Positions 1 through 7,582 of a DNA stretch of 15,355 bases are shown here, in pieces. Numbering within the stretch: the first letter of the stretch is position 1; each line of letters begins with the position of its first letter. The notes under the pieces are model-generated. The model worked only from the letters and a program-made list of their open reading frames with translations. It was not told where the DNA came from and did no database searches. Position numbers and translations under genes: made by a program. Source of the DNA: Chlamydiota bacterium (lineage in GTDB: Bacteria > Chlamydiota > Chlamydiia > Chlamydiales > SM23-39); contig JAJFMM010000210.1 in NCBI GenBank assembly GCA_021772165.1, positions 1-15,355 on the forward strand, read 5' to 3'.

Positions 1-1
1 C

Positions 2-697
2 ATGGACGTGTTCGGTCCTCAATGGAAAGACCATGCAGAACAAATTGCAAAAGCTTGGAAAGACTTGATTCATGATGATGATCTCGTTCTCGTTCCCGGA
101 GATATCTCCTGGGCTATGCGCCTCGAAGAAGCGGTCCCTGATCTCGAATGGATCGACAAGCTACCGGGTACAAAACTTCTTCTAAAGGGAAACCACGACT
201 TCTGGTGGGGCTCGTTGAAGAAAATCGCAGAGGTACTGCCTCCCTCTATCCATCTGATTCAGAATAACTCTTTTCGCTGGAAAAATGTCGCCATCGGCGG
301 TGCTAGACTCTGGGATTCTGCTGAATATTCATTTCATGAGTTCATCGACTTCCGCGAAAACCCTCGGGAAAAGAAGGCCGATCCTGAAGAAGCTGTACAA
401 AAAGATCTCAGCGAAAAGATTTTCGAAAGAGAACTGCAAAGGCTGGAAACGAGCCTCTCAACACTCCCCGACGACGTGTCTGTGCGCATCGCCATGACGC
501 ACTATCCTCCCATTGGATCTGACCTAAAACCGTCTCGAGCTTCCAAAATTCTCGAAAAATATAAGATCCAGATCTGCACATTTGGACACTTGCACAATAT
601 CAAGGCGGGAATTTCTCTCTTTGGTGAAGCAAGGGATGTGCGCTATGTACTGACCTCTGGCGATTACATACGTTTTCGCCCCGTCCTACTACTCTAG
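2..697 (+). CDS. calcineurin-like metallophosphoesterase (5' end missing)
   Basis: Probable metal-dependent phosphoesterase of the calcineurin-like family; the substrate cannot be told from the sequence. Visible motifs, numbered from the first ATG in the window: the GD motif at residues 33-34 (GDISWAM), GNHD at 63-66, a TH pair at 166-167 (MTHYPP) and GHLH at 195-198. These match the family's metal-ligand blocks in order. The N-terminal DxH block that should precede GD by roughly 30-40 residues is absent, so the ATG at position 2 is probably an internal methionine and the gene begins before the window. The 3' end is complete (TAG at 695-697) and overlaps the end of the convergent gene at 689-1693 by 9 bp, leaving no room for a separate terminator. 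Family assignment is confident; function is open. Confidence 0.9.
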   Translation: MDVFGPQWKDHAEQIAKAWKDLIHDDDLVLVPGDISWAMRLEEAVPDLEWIDKLPGTKLLLKGNHDFWWGSLKKIAEVLPPSIHLIQNNSFRWKNVAIGGARLWDSAEYSFHEFIDFRENPREKKADPEEAVQKDLSEKIFERELQRLETSLSTLPDDVSVRIAMTHYPPIGSDLKPSRASKILEKYKIQICTFGHLHNIKAGISLFGEARDVRYVLTSGDYIRFRPVLLL

Positions 698-1693
698 CGT
701 ATTGAGAGCAAGAGGCTTCAAGATGCTCTCGAACGCCTCCAGATCGCCTGATTCAAGAGAATCTGTTTTCGTTTCCAACAGCTTGAGAACAGCCTGCTCC
801 AGATCCTCACGATCGCGACGACGGAAATAGTCAGCTGTCAATTCGACCATCTCGACGAACTCTTCTCGCGCTTGGACATGTGAGAGAGTCTGTTGCGCCG
901 CTTCCATAAAAACGGGACGCTCGCCAAACGCTGTCAAAAAGCGCAGCATCTCTATTAAAAGATCGAACGTCATCTCTGCTTTTTCCTCAAGGAGCGCCGC
1001 CAATAGATGGTTCGCCCCAACGGGATCGGAAAAAGCAATGAGACGCACGCGCAAGAAATCGAACCAGGCAGCCTCTTGCGTATAAGGAGCAAAGTGTTCA
1101 ATCAGCTCCGATGCATAGAGTTCATTGCCATTGTCGAGCAGCTCAGAGACATAGTCGATTAGAAAGCTCATGATGTCATGTGCAGAGTGGCAATTGACCG
1201 ATTCGAGAATCTCCATCGGCTCTGCGCCCGCATCTAAATTCTGGTTGAAAATTTCGATCATATTGGCAAGAGCATCCTGAATCGGCTCATCACTCGCAAG
1301 AAGCCCCGCATCATATAAACTGATCTGATGGTCGAATTCATCGCAAAAAATGGATAGTGCTTGTTTCTCAGGAAGCAATCTTCTCCAGAGCTCGAAAAGA
1401 AGGAGATAAAGACGGTCGTGCAGCTCGGGCTCAGCATGCTCTTCTAAGAGCAATTCCGTGAGATCTTCCGGAGAGTCACACTCTTCAGCAAAACCGTGCA
1501 GGGTTTGGACATCCAGTTCCAGCCCGGCGTTTTTAAGGCGCGCGAACAGTTCTTCTTGAGCCAAAACTCGCAGATCTTCGATTTGCCAGCTTTCGCAAGA
1601 AATGGAGGGATCCTGATCGTGATTCAGGCGTAAAAGATTGTAAAGAGCTTTTGTCTGCAGTTCCATTTTTAAAAATCTTTCTAATGAATTCAT
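689..1693 (-). CDS. unrecognised acidic, helix-rich protein
   Basis: I do not recognise this 334-residue protein. It is strongly acidic, rich in Leu, Glu and Asp, has no signal peptide or membrane segment, and reads as a series of amphipathic helices, so an alpha-helical-repeat or scaffold-like cytoplasmic protein is plausible but unproven. The start is uncertain: ATG at 1691-1693 has no visible Shine-Dalgarno sequence, while a second in-frame ATG ten codons in (1664-1666, starting MELQTK) is preceded by a weak AGAAAG. It is divergent from the GspI-like pseudopilin gene, the two sharing a gap of about 70 bp, and convergent with the metallophosphoesterase gene. It has no catalytic motif that I can name. 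Even length and composition over the whole frame support a real gene. Confidence 0.8.
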   Translation of the reverse strand: MNSLERFLKMELQTKALYNLLRLNHDQDPSISCESWQIEDLRVLAQEELFARLKNAGLELDVQTLHGFAEECDSPEDLTELLLEEHAEPELHDRLYLLLFELWRRLLPEKQALSIFCDEFDHQISLYDAGLLASDEPIQDALANMIEIFNQNLDAGAEPMEILESVNCHSAHDIMSFLIDYVSELLDNGNELYASELIEHFAPYTQEAAWFDFLRVRLIAFSDPVGANHLLAALLEEKAEMTFDLLIEMLRFLTAFGERPVFMEAAQQTLSHVQAREEFVEMVELTADYFRRRDREDLEQAVLKLLETKTDSLESGDLEAFESILKPLALNTLE

Positions 1694-1721
1694 GGTCGTC
1701 AGATCAAATGATCCGACTTTT

Positions 1722-1727
1722 TATAAT
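1722..1727 (+). promoter_or_regulatory. possible -10 box for the GspI-like gene
   Basis: A perfect TATAAT lies 35 nt before the chosen pseudopilin start, in the divergent gap. The -35 region is poor: with an 18-nt spacer it would be GTCAGA at 1698-1703. Placement is sensible for transcription beginning near 1734, but the call rests on the -10 hexamer alone. Confidence 0.35.
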
Positions 1728-1761
1728 TTTCGGCAAAACAACTTTTAGATATTCTATTTGG

Positions 1762-2190
1762 ATGACGAAAAAAAAGCCCTTTCTTTTGATGGAGGTTCTC
1801 ATCGCGATTGCGCTTCTCGGCGTATTCGCTCCCTGGCTGATGAGCCTTCCGACCCGCCATTATAAGCTGCAAATCGAGAGATTTGAGGCCCTTGAGAAGC
1901 AGCGCATAGCAGACTGGAGCTATTCAGAGGTCAAAGAACTTCTTTTCAAGAACTCCATTCCTTGGGAAAGCCTTCCTGAGTTTGCCGAGCCGGCCGCGAC
2001 CTTTTCGCTATCGGACGTTCCCTTGCACCTCCCCGGCTTAAGCTCAAAAACCATCCCTCGCTCCTTTTCTCTGCGCTGTAAAAGAGAAAAAGAGGGAAAA
2101 CAGGGAGAGATTTTTCGACTCTATGAAATGATCCTCTCCTTCAGCGCTACAGAAAAGCACAAATACCTCATTCTCATCCAATCGGTATAA
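1762..2190 (+). CDS. minor pseudopilin, GspI-like (type II secretion)
   Basis: Small type IV pilin-like protein of 142 residues. The ATG at 1762 is chosen because it puts the prepilin signature right at the N-terminus: a basic stretch MTKKKP, then FLLMEVLIAIALLG, a hydrophobic helix with Glu at +5 (E11) if cleavage precedes F7. The longer upstream reading would bury this signature. The FLLMEVLIA block and the size fit GspI-type minor pseudopilins, which sit at the tip of the T2S pseudopilus in the inner membrane and periplasm. The rest has no recognised domain. The residue before the predicted cleavage point is Pro, not the usual Gly. An OPT transporter gene follows after 42 bp, and a GspJ-like gene comes after that. 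GspH or another minor pseudopilin is an alternative. Confidence 0.78.
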   Translation: MTKKKPFLLMEVLIAIALLGVFAPWLMSLPTRHYKLQIERFEALEKQRIADWSYSEVKELLFKNSIPWESLPEFAEPAATFSLSDVPLHLPGLSSKTIPRSFSLRCKREKEGKQGEIFRLYEMILSFSATEKHKYLILIQSV

Positions 2191-2232
2191 ACTCTGGATT
2201 TAAAAATATTCTTTGGTGCATAGAATGAATTC

Positions 2233-4095
2233 ATGTCGCAAGCTTTCGAACCTTACATTCCTGCTAGTAAAAAAATTCGCGAATTCACCTTTCGCGCAAC
2301 TTTTTTAGGACTTATTTTTGGATTTATGTTTGCCGTGGCCAACGCCTATCTGGCCTTGAAGATTGGGCAAACAGTCTCTGCATCCATTCCGGCCGCCATC
2401 ATGTCTATGGGACTGATGAAAGTTCTCTTCCGAAACAGCACCATCCTTGAAAACAACATTGTACAGACGATTGCCACCATCGGAGAAGCTCTTGCGGCAG
2501 GTGTTGTCTTCACCATCCCTGCGCTCTTTATTTTGGGAGACCACCTTTCCATTGGAAGAATTTTCCTCCTCTCTGCCTTAGGAGGGGTCCTCGGCATTCT
2601 CTTCATGATCCCGATGAGACGCTTCATCATCGTAGAAGAGCATGGAAAACTCCCTTTCCCCGAAGGAACCGCGTGCGCCGAAATTTTAAAAGCCGGGGAA
2701 AAGAGCGGAAAAGCCGCGATCATGGCTCTCTGGGGCGTACTCGCTTCAGTTGGCTATAAACTCTGCACCAACGTCTTCTTTATCTGGAAGGAGACCCCAT
2801 CCTGGTCCTTTCCCTTCTTTCAACGAGCGACCTTTAGCATCGACACGACCCCGGCTCTGCTTGGAGTGGGCTACATCATTGGAGCTCGCATTACAGCGAT
2901 AATGTTTGCAGGAGGCATCACAGCTTGGTGGATGATCATTCCTCTAATCAAGATGTTTTCCCACGACAATACCCCGATTTACCCTGCAGACATCCCGGTG
3001 ATCCAGATGAGCTCCGATCAGATCTGGAGCAATTACGTTCGATACATTGGCGCCGGCACAGTTGCTGTTGGCGGCCTACTCAGCCTGCTTCGTATTGGGC
3101 CCCTTCTATATAAAACAGTGCATACGAGCATCAAGGAACTTTTCTCGGGATTTACCGCTAGATCTCACGTCAAGAGAACAGAGAAGGATATTTCGATGGC
3201 ATGGCTCATTGTAGGCTCTGTCGCGATCATCCTCACTCTCTGGCTGTTTCCCGGCTTTCCTATGAATTTCTTGACGATCGTCCTCCTTGTCGTGCTCGCC
3301 TTTTTCTTTGTAGCCGTCACCTCGCTGACCGTCGGACTCGTGGGGAGCTCCTCAAATCCTGTTTCCGGAATGGTCATTACGACCGTTCTATTGACCTGTA
3401 TCATTTTCGTGCTTCTTGGCTGGACTGATAGAATCTACCTCCTCTCATCGCTTACCATGGGCTGTGTTGCCTGCGTTGCGATCTGTTTGGGAGGGACAAC
3501 CTCTCAAGACTTAAAAGCAGGTTTTCTCCTCGGAGCCACGCCCCGCTCTCAGCAGATTGCTGAAATTCTGGGAGTGATCATCCCCTCGATTGCACTCGGT
3601 TATACGATCTATATTCTCAATGCAGCCTATCAGATCGGCTCTCCCCAAATGCCAGCTCCGCAAGCTACACTCATGGCGATCATCGCACAAGGGATCCTTG
3701 AAGGAAGTCTTCCCTATACCCTCGTTGGAATCGGCGTTGTGATCGGCATAGTTGCTGCCCTTCTACGTATACCGATCCTCCCTTTTGCCCTCGGCCTCTA
3801 TCTCCCCCTCTCGCTGACCACAGCCATCATGATCGGAGGAATTGCTAAAGAGATTGTCAACCGAAACACCTCCAGCGAATTGAGCCAAGAACGGGGAATG
3901 CTACTCGCCTCCGGGATTATCGGAGGTGCTGCGATTACTGGCATTCTGACCGCCTTCCTAACGATCTCCGGCATCATTCCCCCTGATAAACAAGCGCTAT
4001 TGCCCGATTGGACCAGCCTCCTATTCTTCCTACTCTTAGGCGGTGGACTGGCCTTTTTCACGCTTTATCGTCAAAAAGAGTCTCGTTACCACTAA
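2233..4095 (+). CDS. OPT-family oligopeptide transporter
   Basis: Multi-pass inner-membrane carrier of 620 residues, the usual size for bacterial members of the oligopeptide transporter (OPT) family, which are proton-coupled importers of short peptides or metal-chelate complexes. Family signatures: GKLPFPEGTACAEIL at 138-152, GSSSNPVSGM at 371-380, and SQDLKAGFLLGATPRSQQ at 424-441. Hydrophobic segments run from about residue 22 to the C-terminus, with a polar cytoplasmic-looking loop around 300-318. The ATG at 2233 gives the expected N-terminus just before the first membrane helix; no good Shine-Dalgarno is visible, and TAGAAT (2221-2226) is too close to be more than a weak promoter candidate. 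It lies between two pseudopilin genes on the same strand, an unexpected place for a transporter. Substrate is not readable from the sequence. Confidence 0.93.
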   Translation: MSQAFEPYIPASKKIREFTFRATFLGLIFGFMFAVANAYLALKIGQTVSASIPAAIMSMGLMKVLFRNSTILENNIVQTIATIGEALAAGVVFTIPALFILGDHLSIGRIFLLSALGGVLGILFMIPMRRFIIVEEHGKLPFPEGTACAEILKAGEKSGKAAIMALWGVLASVGYKLCTNVFFIWKETPSWSFPFFQRATFSIDTTPALLGVGYIIGARITAIMFAGGITAWWMIIPLIKMFSHDNTPIYPADIPVIQMSSDQIWSNYVRYIGAGTVAVGGLLSLLRIGPLLYKTVHTSIKELFSGFTARSHVKRTEKDISMAWLIVGSVAIILTLWLFPGFPMNFLTIVLLVVLAFFFVAVTSLTVGLVGSSSNPVSGMVITTVLLTCIIFVLLGWTDRIYLLSSLTMGCVACVAICLGGTTSQDLKAGFLLGATPRSQQIAEILGVIIPSIALGYTIYILNAAYQIGSPQMPAPQATLMAIIAQGILEGSLPYTLVGIGVVIGIVAALLRIPILPFALGLYLPLSLTTAIMIGGIAKEIVNRNTSSELSQERGMLLASGIIGGAAITGILTAFLTISGIIPPDKQALLPDWTSLLFFLLLGGGLAFFTLYRQKESRYH

Positions 4096-4110
4096 TTCGC
4101 AATTCCCTGT

Positions 4111-4140
4111 TTGCGCCTTATCAGTTAGCGCTGGTACAAT
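4111..4140 (+). promoter_or_regulatory. sigma70-type promoter for the GspJ-like gene
   Basis: TTGCGC at 4111-4116, an 18-nt spacer, and TACAAT at 4135-4140, with TG at 4132-4133 giving an extended -10 (TGGTACAAT). It lies in the 72-nt gap after the OPT transporter, with transcription expected near 4147 and a leader of about 20 nt before the ATG at 4168. This is the best-looking promoter in the window and suggests that the GspJ-like gene and the one after it need not depend on read-through from the transporter. Confidence 0.6.
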
Positions 4141-4167
4141 TCTCTTCCATTTTCGATCGAGATTTCC

Positions 4168-4815
4168 ATGCGCCAAAAATCCTCTAGCAGATCCTTTATT
4201 CTCATGGAGCTCCTCATTGCTATGGTTCTCGTCGGAGCTGTTTTGACCCTTCTCATTCAATTTTTTTCTAACTCACTTCGGATGGATCTAAGAATGGATA
4301 CCCTCCGAAAAGAGCTCTACACACGCCAACATTTTCAAGTTCGACTGTCTCACGTCTACACCTCCATTACTCCGCGATCTAATTTACCTCCCCCTTCCTC
4401 CGGTTCCTCTTTTTATACCCTTGAGGGAGACTCCCCTAGTCTCGTGACGATCTTTGACAACGGCATCGATCCGGATCCCTCCTTTAGCGGCGCTGTCCAG
4501 GGAAAAATCCACCTGGATCAAGAGGGGAATCTTATCCTTTATCTCCAGCCCCTCGGACAGAGCCCGCCTTGTCCTTTCCGCAAAGAGATCCTTCTAACCC
4601 ACGTTGAGCAGCTAGAGTTTCAATTCCTGGCTAAGAGCTTCTCTGAGACGGTGCCTGCGCATACTTCTTTTGGATGGCGATCGACCTGGCCCAAAACCCG
4701 CTGGGATATTCCTTCCTTGATTCGTATGCGAACCCGACAAAATGGGAAAGACCTAGCTTTCGCCTTTTCACTTCCCTTTGCCAATCCCATTACCTACGAG
4801 AGGGAAAAAACATGA
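4168..4815 (+). CDS. minor pseudopilin, GspJ-like (type II secretion)
   Basis: A 215-residue pilin-like protein. The N-terminus MRQKSSSRS is followed by FILMELLIAMVLVGAVLTLLIQFF, a type IV prepilin helix with Glu at +5 (E14) when counting F10 as +1. Length and the MELLIAM block fit GspJ, a minor pseudopilin that forms the pseudopilus tip with GspI and GspK. The C-terminal two thirds is soluble and includes a Pro/Ser-rich stretch around residues 70-80. The predicted -1 residue is Ser instead of Gly. The stop codon overlaps the next gene's start in an ATGA at 4812-4815, so the two are very probably translationally coupled. Assignment to GspJ rather than another minor pseudopilin rests on size and order. 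Confidence 0.8.
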   Translation: MRQKSSSRSFILMELLIAMVLVGAVLTLLIQFFSNSLRMDLRMDTLRKELYTRQHFQVRLSHVYTSITPRSNLPPPSSGSSFYTLEGDSPSLVTIFDNGIDPDPSFSGAVQGKIHLDQEGNLILYLQPLGQSPPCPFRKEILLTHVEQLEFQFLAKSFSETVPAHTSFGWRSTWPKTRWDIPSLIRMRTRQNGKDLAFAFSLPFANPITYEREKT

Positions 4816-5711
4816 ACCTTCTCGGCCTCGTATTCGGACTGCTTCTGATTTTCGCCTGCACTTTTTCTCTCTCGATGCACAAGTATCTTCTCTCCAATCC
4901 CATTGAGACCTCCTGCAAAAATCATCTCCTAGCCACGAGAAAAATTCTCAATTCCTATGAATTGCAGTACTACGAGGCTCTCCGCTTTGTGACTGAAAAG
5001 AAGAATAAGAGAGCTCCCTCCCAAACGAGTAACACGACTCCAACGAAAGTGACGATCAATCACCAGAACAGAGAGTGCTCTCAGCTCAATCTCTGGCCTC
5101 TTCTGCTCGACGGTAGAGACAAACATCCCGCTTTATATGAAACAGCCGCCCAGCTACTGCGTGTGTTTTATCAAACCTCTCTCTTTGGAGAAGAGATCCG
5201 CACAGAATATGCTCTCTTGGATACGATCCTTAACGCAGCCTCAAAAGCTAAAGACAGTCCAAACATCACCCTCCTTCCTCTCGAAAAATTGGATTTACAG
5301 AAAAAAGATGTAAAGCAGCTTTACTTTTTGAAATCGGTCTACTATCGCATGCTGAAAGGAACCAAAGAGTTCGAGCATACTGGGTATCCAGCGCTGCTCG
5401 ACTATTTTTGTTTTGAAAGCAAGCAATCGCAAATTTGCCTAAAGCATGCTTCCATCGAAATGTTCACCGCTCTTTTTGGCCCTAGGGCAGCCATTGTGCT
5501 CTATGATGAAGTACACGAGAGCAAGATTCCTCTTTCGAAAGAGAGGATCATGGATGTTTGCGCACAGAATGGAAAGATTGGCATGAGTGAAGATGTGATC
5601 GATCTACTTGATCTGCATTCGAAGCGCCACCGCTTCTCTGGCAAACGCACTCTTGTAGAAACGGAAGGGGATGTGTGTCTGAAAAAGAATGTCTTTCTCC
5701 CCAGTGCTTAG
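4812..5711 (+). CDS. membrane-anchored protein in the gspK position
   Basis: A 299-residue protein with one N-terminal hydrophobic segment (residues 2-21) and a large soluble remainder, so probably anchored in the inner membrane facing the periplasm, or secreted. ATG at 4812 is chosen because it overlaps the stop of the GspJ-like gene (ATGA) and begins directly at the hydrophobic segment; an earlier in-frame ATG at 4674 would overlap the previous gene by about 140 bp. I recognise no domain. Being third after GspI-like and GspJ-like genes and about 300 residues long, it sits where gspK would be, and GspK proteins typically lack the conserved Glu at +5, as here. That is inference from position and size, not from motif. 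It has scattered cysteines (for example in ETSCKNH and DYFCFES) and a Lys/Thr/Asn-rich segment at about 63-84. Confidence 0.72.
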   Translation: MNLLGLVFGLLLIFACTFSLSMHKYLLSNPIETSCKNHLLATRKILNSYELQYYEALRFVTEKKNKRAPSQTSNTTPTKVTINHQNRECSQLNLWPLLLDGRDKHPALYETAAQLLRVFYQTSLFGEEIRTEYALLDTILNAASKAKDSPNITLLPLEKLDLQKKDVKQLYFLKSVYYRMLKGTKEFEHTGYPALLDYFCFESKQSQICLKHASIEMFTALFGPRAAIVLYDEVHESKIPLSKERIMDVCAQNGKIGMSEDVIDLLDLHSKRHRFSGKRTLVETEGDVCLKKNVFLPSA

Positions 5712-5728
5712 TACTTAAAGTCTTCACA

Positions 5729-5780
5729 AAAAATGGAACAGGGTAAAAGTGTTATCCTGCGTATCCTGTTCTTCTTCTTT
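5729..5780. terminator. bidirectional intrinsic terminator between convergent genes
   Basis: An inverted repeat GAACAGGGTA (5736-5745) / TATCCTGTTC (5762-5771), ten pairs including one G-T, separates the two convergent gene groups. On the + strand it is followed by TTCTTCTTTT; on the - strand the stem is followed by CA and then six T residues (from 5733 down to 5728). A second, shorter stem (CAGGGTAA 5739-5746 with TTATCCTG 5752-5759, loop of 5) can form instead. Confidence 0.7.
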
Positions 5781-7573
5781 TAAGAACCGATTTCATCCGG
5801 ACCTTGTTCAATGGGAAGAGTCATTCTAAAGGTCGTTCCATGTCCTAGTTGAGAAGCAACATCTAGACTACCATTATGCCGCTGTATGATTGTTTTGAAG
5901 ATGGAAAGTCCAAGCCCTGTGCCACCGAATTTGCGCGAGCGCGCTTTGTCAACAGTGTAAAAGCGATCAAAAATATGAGGAAGATCTCCTTCCGGTATTC
6001 CTATGCCTTTGTCCTTGACGCTGACCGTTATGGTTGAAGCATCCATATCGACGATAAGATCGATCGTTGCAGGAGCGGGTGAATACTTAACGGCATTTTG
6101 AAGCAGGTTCATGATCGCCATTTCAAGAAGATCGGAATCGCCCAGAACGGGCCCTTTCTCAATACTCTTGTGTAATTCAATCTTTATGTTGGGATGAGCC
6201 GCTAAAATCATGTAAATACAGTTTTCACAAAGTGCAACGATGTCGACAGGATGAAAGCGTTCGATGCTTAGGTTTTCAATATCAGCAAGAGTGAGAAGAC
6301 TTTTGACTAGAGAATCGAGACGATAGCAAGTCCTAACGATCTTTTCAGTGATCTCTTTCACCGTCTTTTGGGGAAGATCAGGTAGGTCATTGAGTGTTTC
6401 TGCAAATCCACGAATGATCGTGATCGGTGTGCGCAGCTCATGGGAGGCATTCGCTATAAAGTCCTTTCCCATTTCCAGTACACGATAGTCAGAGGTTTTA
6501 TCCTGTAGGACGAGAATGATCCCGCTATGCTGCGCTAAAGGAGCTGCGATGAGGTCGAAATAAAAAGGGCTGGCTTCCTCAATCGTAAAGGTCTGAATCA
6601 CCACTTCTGTATTTTCCAAAACGTTTTGGATCAGTTCACTGCATTTGTGCGCTAAGGGAGCTCGCTCTGCCTTGATCTCATCGAATTTCTGATTAACGAT
6701 CTCGTCATGACCCACGCGCAGCATTTTCTTTGCAACGCGGTTTGCAAAAGTAACCGCCCCTTCCATGTCGACGGCAATCACCCCTTCTCCAAGCGATTCC
6801 AGAATGGCCTCAGTCTCATCTTTCTGTCGGACAAGATTTTCAAACTGCTTTTGAATGCGCATGTTGAGGGAATTGAGCGTGTGGGCTAATTTCCCAAATT
6901 CATCTCCCTCCTGAATTTCTCGGCCAATTTCAATGCGGGGGAGATACTCTTGGATGCCTGCCTGATAGGGTTCGATCGCTGTGATGATCTGCTGAATGGG
7001 CAAACTCAATCGATGCATGATCGCCCAGGTCATGATGCTATAGAGGAGCAAGATAATGGCCCCGAGAGTGAGAAACCCAATTTCGAAATCATGCGTAAGC
7101 TCGCGGATCACCGAAAAGGGCAAACCAATGCGAAGAATATACTCTCGACCATCTCTTTCGAAAGAAAGTGCTCCGTAAGCGATGGTCTGTCGGAAGAGAT
7201 CTGAGTAGCGGTCACTATAGCCTCGCCCATACTTGAGGGCTTCGATCACCTCCGGCCTATTCATTAGATCAGAATCTATTGATGCGCTTGTAACGCTCTT
7301 GTTAGGCATACGGGTGTCATAGATCACATCTCCGTTCTGATCGAAGAGAGTGATGCGGAAGAAAATCAGGACATTTTCTGTTTCGAGGTATTCTTTCATC
7401 GCCTCAACATTCGGCTCTTTCTGAATCCTGGAGATCAGTTCACTGGCCCGCTCTTCGAGAGAGCGCTGAACGATATTCCCAACCGTTCTTTCCACAAAAG
7501 GAAACAATAGGGAGATGAAAACCAGAAAAAGGATGATATCGCTGAGAAGAATTTTTTTGCGAAAACCTAACAT
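5780..7573 (-). CDS. PhoR-like membrane sensor histidine kinase
   Basis: A 597-residue two-component sensor kinase. Domains in order: membrane helix at about 8-27, an extracytoplasmic sensor region at 28-163, second membrane helix at about 165-186, HAMP at about 187-245, PAS at about 252-360, dimerisation/phosphoacceptor domain with ASHELRTP (phosphoacceptor His378), and a complete catalytic ATPase domain: N box at 490-499 (Asn493), G1 box DKGIGIP at 521-527, F box around 532-540, and G2 box GGTGLGLS at 550-557. All key residues are present, so it should be active. The HAMP-PAS-HisKA order resembles PhoR/WalK-type kinases. It starts 9 nt after the pepP stop codon, so it is probably cotranscribed with mutL and pepP. 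No response regulator is encoded in this window. The signal sensed cannot be inferred. Confidence 0.93.
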   Translation of the reverse strand: MLGFRKKILLSDIILFLVFISLLFPFVERTVGNIVQRSLEERASELISRIQKEPNVEAMKEYLETENVLIFFRITLFDQNGDVIYDTRMPNKSVTSASIDSDLMNRPEVIEALKYGRGYSDRYSDLFRQTIAYGALSFERDGREYILRIGLPFSVIRELTHDFEIGFLTLGAIILLLYSIMTWAIMHRLSLPIQQIITAIEPYQAGIQEYLPRIEIGREIQEGDEFGKLAHTLNSLNMRIQKQFENLVRQKDETEAILESLGEGVIAVDMEGAVTFANRVAKKMLRVGHDEIVNQKFDEIKAERAPLAHKCSELIQNVLENTEVVIQTFTIEEASPFYFDLIAAPLAQHSGIILVLQDKTSDYRVLEMGKDFIANASHELRTPITIIRGFAETLNDLPDLPQKTVKEITEKIVRTCYRLDSLVKSLLTLADIENLSIERFHPVDIVALCENCIYMILAAHPNIKIELHKSIEKGPVLGDSDLLEMAIMNLLQNAVKYSPAPATIDLIVDMDASTITVSVKDKGIGIPEGDLPHIFDRFYTVDKARSRKFGGTGLGLSIFKTIIQRHNGSLDVASQLGHGTTFRMTLPIEQGPDEIGS

Positions 7574-7582
7574 AGTACTAAT

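Noticed and set aside
1683..2235. Identical 12-mer AATGAATTCATG at 1683-1694 and 2224-2235, overlapping two gene starts
   Set aside because: The repeat is short, built around the palindrome ATGAATTCAT, and sits differently relative to each start codon; chance is a sufficient explanation.
4674..4811. Longer N-terminus for the gspK-position gene
   Set aside because: It would overlap the GspJ-like gene by 142 bp and hide the N-terminal membrane segment; the ATGA overlap at 4812-4815 gives a natural coupled start.
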